Source: Chloroflexota bacterium
GTDB taxonomy: Bacteria > Chloroflexota > Anaerolineae > J036 > Brachytrichaceae
Length of the DNA: 33,150 nucleotides
Reading direction: 5' to 3'
NCBI GenBank assembly: GCA_023488685.1
Contig: JAMDDR010000559.1
Span: 1 to 33,150 of the forward strand
Made by a program: the position numbers and the translations under genes. Positions 16,777-25,807 of this stretch are shown here, in pieces. The notes under the pieces were generated by a model. The model saw only the letters and a program-made list of their open reading frames with translations. It made no database searches and was not told the DNA's origin. Positions within the stretch are counted from its first letter, which is position 1. Every line of letters starts with the position of its first letter.

Positions 16777-17040
16777 TCAAGCATGAACGGGTGTGCCAAC
16801 TCTGCGTTGAATGTATGCGAACAGATTCGCCACCGAGTCAAAGTTCTCCGGCACGATATCCTCGTCATTCACTTTGATGCCGAAACGCTTCTCGACAAAC
16901 ATGACGAGTTGCAGCACATTCATCGAATCCAGGATGCCTTCGTTCAAAAACGAGGCGTTATCCGAATACGGGTATTCCTTATTGGTAAAAAGAATGTTCT
17001 CCGCGATATAGGTGCGAATCTGTTCACGCTTGATGTCCAT
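16777..17040 (-). CDS. acyl carrier protein
   Basis: 87 residues, a stand-alone carrier of the usual four-helix size. The phosphopantetheine attachment site is Ser39 in GILDSMNVLQLV, flanked by acidic helices (VEKRFGIKVNDEDI). The start at 17040 has GAGAGGA about seven bases upstream. It sits between the epimerase and the AMP-forming ligase with gaps of about 40 bases on each side. It differs from fatty-acid AcpP, which usually has DSLD, by using DSMN, typical of carriers dedicated to secondary or surface-modification pathways. It probably holds the acyl or aminoacyl group activated by the ligase. No phosphopantetheinyl transferase is encoded in the window. Confidence 0.88.
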   Translation of the reverse strand: MDIKREQIRTYIAENILFTNKEYPYSDNASFLNEGILDSMNVLQLVMFVEKRFGIKVNDEDIVPENFDSVANLFAYIQRRVGTPVHA

Positions 17041-17083
17041 TGGTATTCCTCTCTTCTCCTTATTTCATGTGCGACCCACACAG

Positions 17084-18019
17084 TTAAACGACCTGAACGA
17101 CCTCTCGGTACCAAGCTACCGTTCGTGCCAACCCTTCTGTCAACGAGACTTGTGACCGCCACTGCAATTCCTGCATGGCGCGTGCCGGGCCAAGGCAACT
17201 CGTACGCACCTCACCAGGTTTGGCTGGCCCGTGCTCTTCAGACAATGTGTAATCCGCCAGTTTGGCGAGATGATGCGCCACAGTATTGATATTGGTCGGA
17301 ACACCCGTGCCAATGTTGTAGATGCCGCTGCCATGATCCACGGCCAGCACGTTCGCGCGCGCAATATCAGCCACATACACGAAATCGCGCTGCTGGAGGC
17401 CGTCACCGTTGATGACCACCGGCTGCTGGCTCAGCATCCTGCCCGCAAAAATGGCAACGACACCCGCCTCACCCTGCATGTCCTGTCGCGGGCCGTAGAC
17501 GTTGCCGTAACGCAGCGCGCAGTAATCCAGACCATAGTTGTGCCGATAGGTGAAGAGATAGTGCTCGCACGCCAATTTGCTTGCACCGTATGGGTCAAGT
17601 GGATGAGCGACGCTGTCTTCTGTCGCGGGTTGCTGTGGCAGTTCGCCATAAATAGCGCCACCGGTCGAAGCCATCATCACCTTGCGGACCCCGTGCCGGC
17701 GCGCCACTTCCAATAGCCGCAATGTGCCGATGACATTGACTTCGGCATATTGATCCGGATATTCCAGGCTACCTCGGACATTCGCCAGAGCCGCTTGGTG
17801 ACTGATCACCGATGGTCGCACGGCTGTAAAAACCCGCTCCAGCGCAGCGGAATCTCGAATATCCACCTGGAAGAACTCGGCGCGTGGATTTACGTTCTCA
17901 ATCTTGCCCGTGTGCAAGTTGTCAACAATGGCCACCGTGTGGCCAGCATTGATCATAGCTTCCACGATATGAGAACCGATGAACCCCGCACCCCCTGTCA
18001 CTAACACTCGTTCGGGCAT
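17084..18019 (-). CDS. NAD-dependent nucleotide-sugar epimerase/dehydratase (extended SDR)
   Basis: 311 residues. The Rossmann motif TGGAGFIGSH (8-17), the active-site segment MASTGGAIYG with S118/T119, and the YxxxK pair in YGASK (Y144, K148) define an extended short-chain dehydrogenase of the GalE/WbpP type. ALRYGNVYGPRQ and GDGLQQRDFVYVADIARA are the usual sugar-nucleotide-binding segments. It would invert C4 of a UDP-hexose, its N-acetyl derivative or a uronic acid. The start at 18019 is supported by GGGAGGAGG six bases upstream. It could supply a galacto-configured precursor for the polymer; the exact substrate is not determined. Confidence 0.85.
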   Translation of the reverse strand: MPERVLVTGGAGFIGSHIVEAMINAGHTVAIVDNLHTGKIENVNPRAEFFQVDIRDSAALERVFTAVRPSVISHQAALANVRGSLEYPDQYAEVNVIGTLRLLEVARRHGVRKVMMASTGGAIYGELPQQPATEDSVAHPLDPYGASKLACEHYLFTYRHNYGLDYCALRYGNVYGPRQDMQGEAGVVAIFAGRMLSQQPVVINGDGLQQRDFVYVADIARANVLAVDHGSGIYNIGTGVPTNINTVAHHLAKLADYTLSEEHGPAKPGEVRTSCLGPARAMQELQWRSQVSLTEGLARTVAWYREVVQVV

Positions 18020-18059
18020 TTAATGCCTCCTCCCCTATGAAAGATTCGCTTGACGCAAC

Positions 18060-20870
18060 TCAGTGTCTCGTTCCTGTAACAACGCGCACTGTGATCGCGC
18101 CGATGACGATGACGATAGTTAAAACTGCGCTCACGATGAGGACAGTCGAACTCTGTAATGAACCCCCACTCGGTCGTGAAGATTCGTCGACCGTAAACTC
18201 GGGTTTCGGTCGAACCGTAGGTGTCGGAACAGGCGTTGGTTCGACAGTGGCGGTTAGTCCTACCACCGGTGTGAACGTCGGTACCGGGACCAATTGGACC
18301 GCTTTCACTCCCCGCATCATTGAAGCCACTTCGAATTGGCCTTCGGAGCTCTGCCCCCATATCCACTCTCGCAATAGAGCAACCAGCCGATTTGAATGTG
18401 TGGAGAGGGCAACGGCGACGCTATTACCGGACGTATTCGATTGGCCCAATGAAAAACGCTCGACTGCATCCCACGCTTGTCCGGTCCACTGTGAGTAAAG
18501 CAACTCACTCGAACCATTTGACCCTTGGCCCATCGCAACCAGGTGCGCTTGTCCAGCACCATCTGTCGTAAGACCAACCGGTCCACTTAAACCTTCAAAC
18601 CCGCGTACCAGCTTTGGCTCCTGCCAACGCTGTCCACCATCCACAGACACCTGGCCCCATGCGTCAATGCCGCCACCATCCGCCATCTGGACATCAGACT
18701 TCAACTGGCTCCACACCAGGTAGACCTGACCTTCACCTATAACCGCAACACGTGGCCAGTCAACGCTTCCCTCTGCCACCTTGACGGGCTCACTCCATGT
18801 CTGGCCACCATCGGTCGAACGCGCGTAAAAGACAGCCTGCGGGTTCGTCCCACCAGGTAATTCGGCGCGCAGCCACACGGCATGCAGCACATTGGATTGC
18901 GCATCGAGTGCCAGACGTGGCTTATCGACGCTGCTCCAACCAGAGGCGACGGCATCAGCAACGATTGCAGGACCCGTCCAGGTTTCACCCGCATCATCCG
19001 AGCGTGCCATATAGATCCCGCGTTTCTCGTTAAACGGCACCGCATAGAGCACGTACAGCACAGGACCGCGGGGATCGGCGATGATGTCAGGCCAGCTGTT
19101 GACATTGCTGGGTGCTGGTATGACAACGGCGTCGGTCCACGCCGTTGACACCAGCACATCACTGGTTCGCACGCGGCTGTAGAGAATATTGCCGTTCGCC
19201 CCCCCGCTCCAGACCACATGCAATCGTCCTTGTGTATCCACCGAAAGCGATGGCTGCTCAGCCTTACTGCTGGAGACTTCGCCGACGATTGTCACGTTGC
19301 TGGGAGAACGGATGGGCTGTGACATCTGTGACCATTCGGTGCCATTCCAGGTAGCCACACGCAAAGCGATCCCATGTTCGCCTTTCACATCACCCAGGCT
19401 CCACATGGCGTAAGCATTGCCATTGCGGTCCGTGGCAAGTGCTGGCACACCTTCAACCGCTGTCGTGGCACTTCGATCCGATAACAGCGTATAGGCTGAC
19501 CAATTGGGTTTTAACGCAGGCAACAACTGCTCCAAACCGACCACATTGGTCGTCACCCATATATCTTTGCCCGCGCTGCAGCCCGCAGCAACCAATCGCT
19601 GCCCATGGAGTGCCATTCGCATACACCCTAATTGCACATTATTGCGTGACACTGAATCATAGAATTCCAAACTCACCGGAAGTAATTCCGTCCAGGCTTT
19701 ACCATCCCATGCGGTGAGCATTGCGACACGGTCCTGTGTAACCTGTGTCGCAGCGGAACTATTCGCGCCAGTCGTGCTAGGTGCCACCAAACGGGGCGTT
19801 CCAATAAGCCATAATCGACCATCACCGGCTTGAACTGGGGACCATTGTGCAGGACAGCGGGTCAGAGTACCTTCAATACGTTGTGGCGAACCCCAGGTCT
19901 GTCCGCCGTCGGTAGATCGCCGTTCTACCAGCGTACATCCTGAGCTATTAAGGTCCTGCCAATACATCATGAATCCACTGTTCCCCAGGGCGGCCAGGTA
20001 TGCCTTGGTGACCGTTTTCCCTTCTGGCCCGAGCACCTGTTGCGGATCGCTCCAGGTAACGCCACGATCTGCGGAGCGTGCATAAAAACTGGTGTTGTCG
20101 CGCGGGTCATCCCATGCGACCAATACAGCACCCGATGGATCGCCCGCCACACTCAGATGTGCCTGTTCCGGCTGTAAGGTTCGGAAGTAGGTGGACGAAT
20201 AAACCTGGGTTGCTACAGACCAATTGACGCCTGTGCTGGAACGGTAATAAATGCCAGCCGTGGTATTGTTCCTCTGCAGAGGCCGGAGGTAAGCCAGGTG
20301 CAGCGTATTGCTTACATCCATTGAGACGTCAAGCCTGAGCGCTGCATCGGCCAGAAGGGTTGCTGCTCCCCGTGCTGCACTCGAAAGGCGCGCGGAGTAG
20401 AGTTCGTTGTACTTGTTAAACCAGAGCGCCAATACACCATTATCAACAGCCTGCAAACGAATCTCACGTGGCGGGACAAGTGTGAGACTTACCTTCCCGG
20501 TCTGAGTATCCGTATCTACACGGCGTTCGCTCAGAATAGCTGGCACTGCGACTGGGCTGCTCCAATTCGTGTCCGTAACACCCGTAAAGCTGTATTGCTC
20601 ACCGGACACGGAGTCCCACCACAGCGCATGTAGTGAACCATCGGTAGCAACAGCAATGGCCGGCAAACTGGCCGCGCCCGATGTGGATAGATTGGCCGGA
20701 GGAGCCCACGCGTCCTCGCCAGATTGAGCAGCGCTGCTAAAGCTGAGACCAGCCAAACAGACACTTGCGAAAACAACGACAAATGCCACGGCCCATCCTC
20801 TGGATAGGTGCCACACCGGCAAGCACGGTTTAAAACAACGCAGATTCCGTGATGAATTTTGTGAAGCCAT
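18060..20870 (-). CDS. exported, membrane-anchored Asp-box (BNR) beta-propeller protein
   Basis: 936 residues. A signal anchor (about 25-48, GWAVAFVVVFASVCLAGLSF) leads to a long extracellular part with at least five Asp-box repeats of the S-x-D-x-G-x-T-W type: SADRGVTW (about 268), STDGGQTW (about 320), SDDAGETW (about 626), STDGGQTW (about 685) and SVDGGQRW (about 743). This pattern is typical of sialidase-fold propellers. A Thr/Pro-rich stalk (about 860-890) is followed by a C-terminal transmembrane helix (about 908-930) and a short basic tail. The sialidase catalytic Arg triad and FRIP motif were not recognised, so enzymatic activity is doubtful. It may bind or trim the polymer at the cell surface. 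It starts 3 bases after the ligase gene, indicating tight coupling. Confidence 0.82.
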   Translation of the reverse strand: MASQNSSRNLRCFKPCLPVWHLSRGWAVAFVVVFASVCLAGLSFSSAAQSGEDAWAPPANLSTSGAASLPAIAVATDGSLHALWWDSVSGEQYSFTGVTDTNWSSPVAVPAILSERRVDTDTQTGKVSLTLVPPREIRLQAVDNGVLALWFNKYNELYSARLSSAARGAATLLADAALRLDVSMDVSNTLHLAYLRPLQRNNTTAGIYYRSSTGVNWSVATQVYSSTYFRTLQPEQAHLSVAGDPSGAVLVAWDDPRDNTSFYARSADRGVTWSDPQQVLGPEGKTVTKAYLAALGNSGFMMYWQDLNSSGCTLVERRSTDGGQTWGSPQRIEGTLTRCPAQWSPVQAGDGRLWLIGTPRLVAPSTTGANSSAATQVTQDRVAMLTAWDGKAWTELLPVSLEFYDSVSRNNVQLGCMRMALHGQRLVAAGCSAGKDIWVTTNVVGLEQLLPALKPNWSAYTLLSDRSATTAVEGVPALATDRNGNAYAMWSLGDVKGEHGIALRVATWNGTEWSQMSQPIRSPSNVTIVGEVSSSKAEQPSLSVDTQGRLHVVWSGGANGNILYSRVRTSDVLVSTAWTDAVVIPAPSNVNSWPDIIADPRGPVLYVLYAVPFNEKRGIYMARSDDAGETWTGPAIVADAVASGWSSVDKPRLALDAQSNVLHAVWLRAELPGGTNPQAVFYARSTDGGQTWSEPVKVAEGSVDWPRVAVIGEGQVYLVWSQLKSDVQMADGGGIDAWGQVSVDGGQRWQEPKLVRGFEGLSGPVGLTTDGAGQAHLVAMGQGSNGSSELLYSQWTGQAWDAVERFSLGQSNTSGNSVAVALSTHSNRLVALLREWIWGQSSEGQFEVASMMRGVKAVQLVPVPTFTPVVGLTATVEPTPVPTPTVRPKPEFTVDESSRPSGGSLQSSTVLIVSAVLTIVIVIGAITVRVVTGTRH

Positions 20871-20873
20871 GTA

Positions 20874-22550
20874 TTACTGCAAGAATGCCTCTACGGCGCG
20901 TTCCATACGCTCGGCGCGTTGATGCTCTCCCAGGTACTCGTTGTACCACCAGATCCGTAATCTGAGTTGACCTGCATCCATGTCGATAGTCCGCCATAAC
21001 TCGACGGCGTGACCCGCATCTCCCTCAAGGGCATAGCACTCTCCCAGTAACTGCCGCGTCGCCCTGTGACTGGGTGCCGTGCGATACGCCGCCAGCAGGT
21101 GTTGGCAGGCATAGTCATACTGCCCCTGCGAGAGCTCGATCTGACCTAACCGCCGGTTTGCCACAGCATTCGCCGGATCCGAGGCCAACGCTTCCTGAAA
21201 GCGCGATATTGCCGGTGTAAGGTTTACCGGCTGCTCCCGACGAACAGTATCCTGGCCAGGCACTTGAGGCCAATGATATTGAGCAAGTTCGACCTGGGTC
21301 TGGCTGAGCGCGCCCAGGTTGCTATGAACGATTGCGCGCACCATTGGCACTAGCAGTAATGCCGCAATACCTGCCACGATAAAAGTGAAGACGACATGGG
21401 CTGATATGGGAACCACGAATCGTCGTTTGATTGGTCCCATCCCCACCCGTGCGAGAATACCGAACGGGATGAAGAGCAAAGGCACGAGCCAGCCCCCGTA
21501 GCCGTAGAACGCATCATCCACCAACCCATGCGCCAGAATGATTCCCACCGATATGATACCCGCCAAACGCCATTGGGGGGACGAGGAGCTTGAACGTAGC
21601 GCGGCGACAACCAGTATTGCGAAAACGATCAGACCTGCAAGTCCTTGTTCCAACCAGATATCGAGCATCAAGTTGTGCGCATGCGTCGTATATCCAACAT
21701 GAACCAGGAGGATATAACTTGAATAGGCCATCTCGAAATCGGCCAGCCCAACACCTGTGAGCGGATAATCCCTGGCAAGGTCCAGGCTGTTATGCCAGAT
21801 GGTTTCGCGATCGGGCCGTAGTGACAATACGAACTCACGCACGGGTGTGAACGCCAACACCGCTCCGAGCAGCATGGCGACGGCGAGTGCTGCCGCCAAT
21901 AAAGCCTGTTGAACGCGATGCCCTGGTAACTGCCATCGTCTCGCCAGTCGATGCGCCAGTCTCCAAAGCACCCAAACCAGTGCCATGGAAAGCAGTGCCA
22001 GCCATGCGCCATACGACACCGTCAGCAACAAGCCGAGGATACTTAGCCCCAAACATAAGCCACTCACGAGTGGAAGACGCCCCGTGCGCGTCTGTGCCAG
22101 CGCAGTGATACTCAAAGGGATGAACGCTGCAAGCACACCTCCAATTACATTCGGATGCAACCCATACACCCCTTGGGTGTGCTGCCATGGTGCGAGCCAC
22201 TGTATGATTGGCGCTGGAAGAGGCAGCTTGCCCAAGCGGCTGGCCCAGTCAGCCGATAATAGATAGGAAATCGCAACGACCGACGGCAACACGATCAATA
22301 GCAGGCGCAGCGGTTGTATCTCAACCGATTTCCCAACCCGGATTCGTTCTGGTATCCGCGAGACGAAAACGTATAGCAGTGCGCCTGCTGCGATCAGCGC
22401 CAATTTGAGCCACGCGGCGCTGCGGTCGTAACTGATCAACGCGCCCACAACCGCCGACAGGACAAACACGAGCACGGCCCAGTCACTGGAACGTACGGAT
22501 ACGCCTTGATTCACCGCAGTTGCATACTTACGTTTCTCCGTCTGTTCCAT
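20874..22550 (-). CDS. O-antigen ligase/polymerase (Wzy/WaaL family) with C-terminal TPR region
   Basis: 558 residues. About ten to twelve hydrophobic helices span the first 420 residues. The Wzy_C signature lies around 265-310: DYPLTGVGLADFEM and then THAHNLMLDIWLEQGLAGL, including the conserved His-containing loop. After the last helix comes a soluble tail (about 430-545) with two to three TPR-like units: PAISRFQEALASDPANAVAN and QYDYACQHLLAAYRTAPSHR, continuing to DAGHAVELW. Family members join or polymerise undecaprenyl-linked glycans on the outer face of the membrane. The TPR tail may recruit other assembly proteins. The stop is 3 bases before the next start. Which of ligase or polymerase cannot be settled from sequence alone. 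Confidence 0.85.
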   Translation of the reverse strand: MEQTEKRKYATAVNQGVSVRSSDWAVLVFVLSAVVGALISYDRSAAWLKLALIAAGALLYVFVSRIPERIRVGKSVEIQPLRLLLIVLPSVVAISYLLSADWASRLGKLPLPAPIIQWLAPWQHTQGVYGLHPNVIGGVLAAFIPLSITALAQTRTGRLPLVSGLCLGLSILGLLLTVSYGAWLALLSMALVWVLWRLAHRLARRWQLPGHRVQQALLAAALAVAMLLGAVLAFTPVREFVLSLRPDRETIWHNSLDLARDYPLTGVGLADFEMAYSSYILLVHVGYTTHAHNLMLDIWLEQGLAGLIVFAILVVAALRSSSSSPQWRLAGIISVGIILAHGLVDDAFYGYGGWLVPLLFIPFGILARVGMGPIKRRFVVPISAHVVFTFIVAGIAALLLVPMVRAIVHSNLGALSQTQVELAQYHWPQVPGQDTVRREQPVNLTPAISRFQEALASDPANAVANRRLGQIELSQGQYDYACQHLLAAYRTAPSHRATRQLLGECYALEGDAGHAVELWRTIDMDAGQLRLRIWWYNEYLGEHQRAERMERAVEAFLQ

Positions 22551-22597
22551 CTGCCATTACCAGTGCTGTCGTCGATCAGAGCGATCCAAGCGATTCG

Positions 22598-22640
22598 GCC
22601 CAGCTACTGCAAGCCTAGCTACTGCAGCCCAGCTACTTAA
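22598..22640. repeat. three tandem copies of a 14-15 bp unit over the radical SAM stop codon
   Basis: The unit GCCCAGCTACTGCAA (22598-22612) is followed by GCCTAGCTACTGCA (22613-22626) and GCCCAGCTACTTAA (22627-22640). The third copy contains the TAG stop of the radical SAM gene (22633-22635 read on the minus strand). The other two copies lie in the gap before the ligase gene. Slippage here would add or remove spacer rather than change protein. No hairpin or regulatory role is apparent. Confidence 0.75.
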
Positions 22641-24354
22641 TCCAACCCAGGGTGCCCAAGCCAATTTCGACTGCGGAGCGCAACACTTGCGGGCCATTGA
22701 TGCTCTTGATATATGTCCAGATCGGACGTGGCCGGAACGCCCATTCGCGAAACGCGCGTTTCTGCCAATACTCCAATTCCTCTGCTTTCAACCCCTGGTA
22801 GTCAAGCACCGTGGACTTATCCATGTCAACCTGTTCCCATTGTGTGCCAGGCCGGAACCAGTTGTTCTCCAGGACTTCAAAGAAGAACGGTGTGCCTGGA
22901 TATGGCGCGGCTACATGGAACAGGGCGATGTCGAGTGGGAGTTTTTTGGAGAACGCGATGGTCTGCTGGATGGTGTCCGTGGTCTCTCCGGGTAAACCAA
23001 TAATGAAATAACCCCAGTTCAAAATACCAGCTTCGTGCGCCCACTGCAGCGCGCGCGGCGCTTGTTCCAAACGATAGCCCTTCGCCGCCTTCTTGAGGAT
23101 CTGTTCGTTCGCAGATTCGATGCCCCACGAGATGCACCAGCAGCCAGCCTTGCCCATGAGTTGGAGCATCTCCTTATCCACATAGTCCACCCGGCTGTTG
23201 CACGTCCACTTGATCTTCAGCCCTTCTTTTATGATCAGGTTGCACAACCCAACCACCTGTTCTCGATTGACGGTGAACAGGTCTGCATACATATGGATGT
23301 TGTGTATGCCCAGCTTGTTCAGAGCCCACAACTCCTCCATAATGCTCTCCGGCGTGCGCAGGCGAATGGAGAACTGGTAGCTGACGTGCTTGATACAATA
23401 TTTGCATCCTGCGGTGCAGCCGCGGCTGGTGACGATGAACGTATACGGGCCTTTAACCATGGGAATGCGATACTGGTCGAGTGGCAACAGATGATGCAAC
23501 GGCATCGGCAGATCGTCCAGGTTACGGACGAAAGGACGATCCGCATTGACCGTAATCGCGTCGCCGCGCCGCCACACGAGACCCTTGATTGCCCCAAGCT
23601 GGGTATGTGATGTGCTGATGCGCTCGTCCTGGGCAACGTCGTCGCTCGCAGGGATGCTCCAGGCTGGTCGCCAGGTGATATCAGCTTCGCTCATCATCTT
23701 GTGCATCAGCCCAGTCGCATCAGCGGGTTGATCGTCCGGTTTGATCAGCTTGCCACTCTCGACACGCCACACTTTGTTCCCGGCCTGGATCGTGTCCAGC
23801 AGTTCACGCAGAGCCAGTTCCGGCTCCCCACGTAGCACAAAGTCGAGTGCGGGGAATGACTGTAGCGTTTCGCGAGGCATGGGCGTGACGTGAGTGCCGA
23901 ATGCGATGGTGATGGCCCCCAGGCTACGTGCCACGAATACGCCGTACATATCATTGGTCAACGTCGGAGCAGTCACCTGGGTGATATAGTAACGTGGACG
24001 CTTCTCGCGCAGTAGCGCCTCGAACTCTGGCCATCGCATGCGCGTTGCATTTGCGTCAATAATCTCAATGCTGTAATCCGGGTGCAGCAGCGCAGCCATT
24101 TGCGCCAGGCTCACCTGTGGCCATACCATGTTCTCACGACTGCGGCGACCGACTCTGTGTTGGCTGCGAATCCAGATAGCACCATCCGGAGTTGGTGGAT
24201 TCACCAACATCACATCGACCTTATGCGGCGGCCTACGTATGCCACGAGCCCACACCGCCAGATCCGCATCTGGAAATTTCGGTTGTGGCAACGGGCGGAT
24301 CGAACGAGTGCCTAGATTCTGCCTAAGTTCCTGCTCACGAATGTCGCTTGCCAT
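22633..24354 (-). CDS. B12-binding-domain radical SAM protein
   Basis: 573 residues. The N-terminal half resembles a cobalamin-binding Rossmann domain (VDVMLVNPPTPDG at about 46, IEIIDANATRM, AFGTHVTPMP, VLRGEPELALRELL). The radical SAM core follows, with the 4Fe-4S motif CTAGCKYC (C313, C317, C320), the downstream GIESANEQILKKAAKGY and the GYFIIGLPGETTDTIQQT strand. The C-terminal tail has no added domain that I recognise. Such enzymes often methylate unactivated carbons or rearrange carbon skeletons using cobalamin and SAM. In this operon it might modify a sugar, lipid carrier or the acyl group loaded on the carrier protein. The start at 24354 gives MASDIREQELRQ. The substrate is unknown. 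Confidence 0.87.
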   Translation of the reverse strand: MASDIREQELRQNLGTRSIRPLPQPKFPDADLAVWARGIRRPPHKVDVMLVNPPTPDGAIWIRSQHRVGRRSRENMVWPQVSLAQMAALLHPDYSIEIIDANATRMRWPEFEALLREKRPRYYITQVTAPTLTNDMYGVFVARSLGAITIAFGTHVTPMPRETLQSFPALDFVLRGEPELALRELLDTIQAGNKVWRVESGKLIKPDDQPADATGLMHKMMSEADITWRPAWSIPASDDVAQDERISTSHTQLGAIKGLVWRRGDAITVNADRPFVRNLDDLPMPLHHLLPLDQYRIPMVKGPYTFIVTSRGCTAGCKYCIKHVSYQFSIRLRTPESIMEELWALNKLGIHNIHMYADLFTVNREQVVGLCNLIIKEGLKIKWTCNSRVDYVDKEMLQLMGKAGCWCISWGIESANEQILKKAAKGYRLEQAPRALQWAHEAGILNWGYFIIGLPGETTDTIQQTIAFSKKLPLDIALFHVAAPYPGTPFFFEVLENNWFRPGTQWEQVDMDKSTVLDYQGLKAEELEYWQKRAFREWAFRPRPIWTYIKSINGPQVLRSAVEIGLGTLGWIK

Positions 24355-24412
24355 TCCACATCACTCCTACGGACACAATCCAACGAACCAACGAATCAAG
24401 TAATCCCTATTT

Positions 24413-24501
24413 CCCCCTCTCCCGCTGGTGGGGGTAGCTAAGGAGAAGGGGGTCTAGGGAACAGCACCACACCTCGTAACACCGCCTGCGGCGACGAGGT
24501 G
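24413..24501. other. two inverted repeats in the 184-base gap between glycosyltransferase and radical SAM genes
   Basis: The first is an imperfect C-rich/G-rich pair (CCCCCTCTCCC at 24413-24423 with GGAGAAGGGGG at 24442-24452). The second is a perfect 8-base stem CACCTCGT/ACGAGGTG (24470-24501) with an inner CGCC-TGC-GGCG stem. Neither is followed by a T-run on the minus strand, so they are not convincing intrinsic terminators. They could act as pause or mRNA-processing sites that set relative expression of the two genes, or be a dispersed intergenic repeat. Confidence 0.55.
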
Positions 24502-24538
24502 GAAAACTGTCTCATGAATGAGGTGATTGGGGTCCCGC

Positions 24539-25795
24539 TCAGACCTTGCCGAGTAGATCCAATCCCGCCTTGGTCTCACGTTGGCTCAGTTCTGCCAGCA
24601 CGCGTATCACCAACCATGAGATGATTAACTGCACACCCATCAAGGTCAACATCGCGCTGCCCAGCAACCATAGCCAGAGCCGGCTGATATCCCAGCCGTT
24701 GAAGCTCATGACAAGGCTGCCAACACCGACGATGGTTCCAACCAACACCGAAAGGCCGCCCATCCACCAGAAATGCCGTTCGAGTGGCGGGTTAAAGATA
24801 GGCTTGCCAAACATACCTTGCCGCACAGGGCGCTTCTGAAACAGAGAGACCAGATAGTTGAACATAGCGCCCAGGCTAAACAGGCTTACACCCGTCACTC
24901 CCAGGACCAGCCCGGTATACACGGCGAATACACCCCATTCGGCTAATTGTGCAACCCCGCCCATGCGCAGTACCACCAGTGCCACAAGCACTAGCAAGGC
25001 GATGCTGACACCTGCTATGCCGATAGCTCCCAGGATACGAACCGGGTTGTATGAAAGGGCGGTCCAAACGATGGAGTTCAGAAAGCGGAAGCCGTCGCGC
25101 ACCACACTCAACTTCGAGCGCCCTAACCGTTCGCTGTAAGGGATCGGCACCTCGGCCATCTTAAGGCCCTCGTGAATGGCGCGCGTGCTCATCACAGGCG
25201 TGAAGTTCAACCCGTCCGGCAACGGGTATAGTTGCTCTAATATGTCGCGCCGGAACACACGCATGCCGCTGGCGCTATCACTGACGTGATGACGGCCGAT
25301 CAGACTGACCACATTGGCAAAGAAGAAGTTGCCGATACGTCGTGTCACGGGCATCTCGCTCTTCTGTTCGCCGGACATGCGTGACCCAATCACCAGGTCA
25401 GCGCCGTTGATCACCGCACGGCACAGCGAAGGCAGATACTCTGGTGGATAGGTGCCATCGGCGTCGAGGAACGCCAGCATGTTACCGGTGGCGTTATAGA
25501 ATCCGGTTTTTAAGGCTGCGCCATAGCCACGGTTCACAGAATGGCATACGAGCCTAACGTCGTGGTACTCACGCAGGATGGCAGCCGTGCGATCGCGGCT
25601 GCCATCGTCTACGACGACGACCTCGGTCGTGGTAATGCCTGCGGACGACAACATTGGTCGCGCGCGCAACACACGCTCCACGATTGCAGCGATGCCTTTC
25701 TCTTCGTTATAAGCAGGGATGATGACAGAAAGCTTCCAACCTGCCTCAGTCTGTACCTGTGCGCACTCCAATTGATCATAAGTAATAACTGTCAT
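24539..25795 (-). CDS. family 2 glycosyltransferase with C-terminal membrane region (GtrB/DPM-like)
   Basis: 418 residues. The GT-A domain starts LSVIIPAYNEEKGI (residues 22-35), has VVVDDGSRDRT (D63, D64) and the metal/sugar-nucleotide DxD in AFLDADGTYPPEY (D111, D113), and NRGYGAALKTGF between them. After about residue 235, four hydrophobic helices form a C-terminal membrane domain. Such enzymes commonly transfer a sugar from a nucleotide to a polyprenyl-phosphate carrier, so it may start or extend the repeat unit. The start at 25795 follows GGGAGGG. It is 12 bases after the hexapeptide acyltransferase, so the two are co-transcribed. It is the only clear glycosyltransferase in the window, which is few for a polysaccharide locus. 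Confidence 0.88.
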   Translation of the reverse strand: MTVITYDQLECAQVQTEAGWKLSVIIPAYNEEKGIAAIVERVLRARPMLSSAGITTTEVVVVDDGSRDRTAAILREYHDVRLVCHSVNRGYGAALKTGFYNATGNMLAFLDADGTYPPEYLPSLCRAVINGADLVIGSRMSGEQKSEMPVTRRIGNFFFANVVSLIGRHHVSDSASGMRVFRRDILEQLYPLPDGLNFTPVMSTRAIHEGLKMAEVPIPYSERLGRSKLSVVRDGFRFLNSIVWTALSYNPVRILGAIGIAGVSIALLVLVALVVLRMGGVAQLAEWGVFAVYTGLVLGVTGVSLFSLGAMFNYLVSLFQKRPVRQGMFGKPIFNPPLERHFWWMGGLSVLVGTIVGVGSLVMSFNGWDISRLWLWLLGSAMLTLMGVQLIISWLVIRVLAELSQRETKAGLDLLGKV

Positions 25796-25807
25796 GCATC
25801 CCTCCCA

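Noticed and set aside
23035..23610. 191-codon plus-strand open frame
   Set aside because: Antisense to the radical SAM core, no domain, and interrupts no gap in gene coverage.
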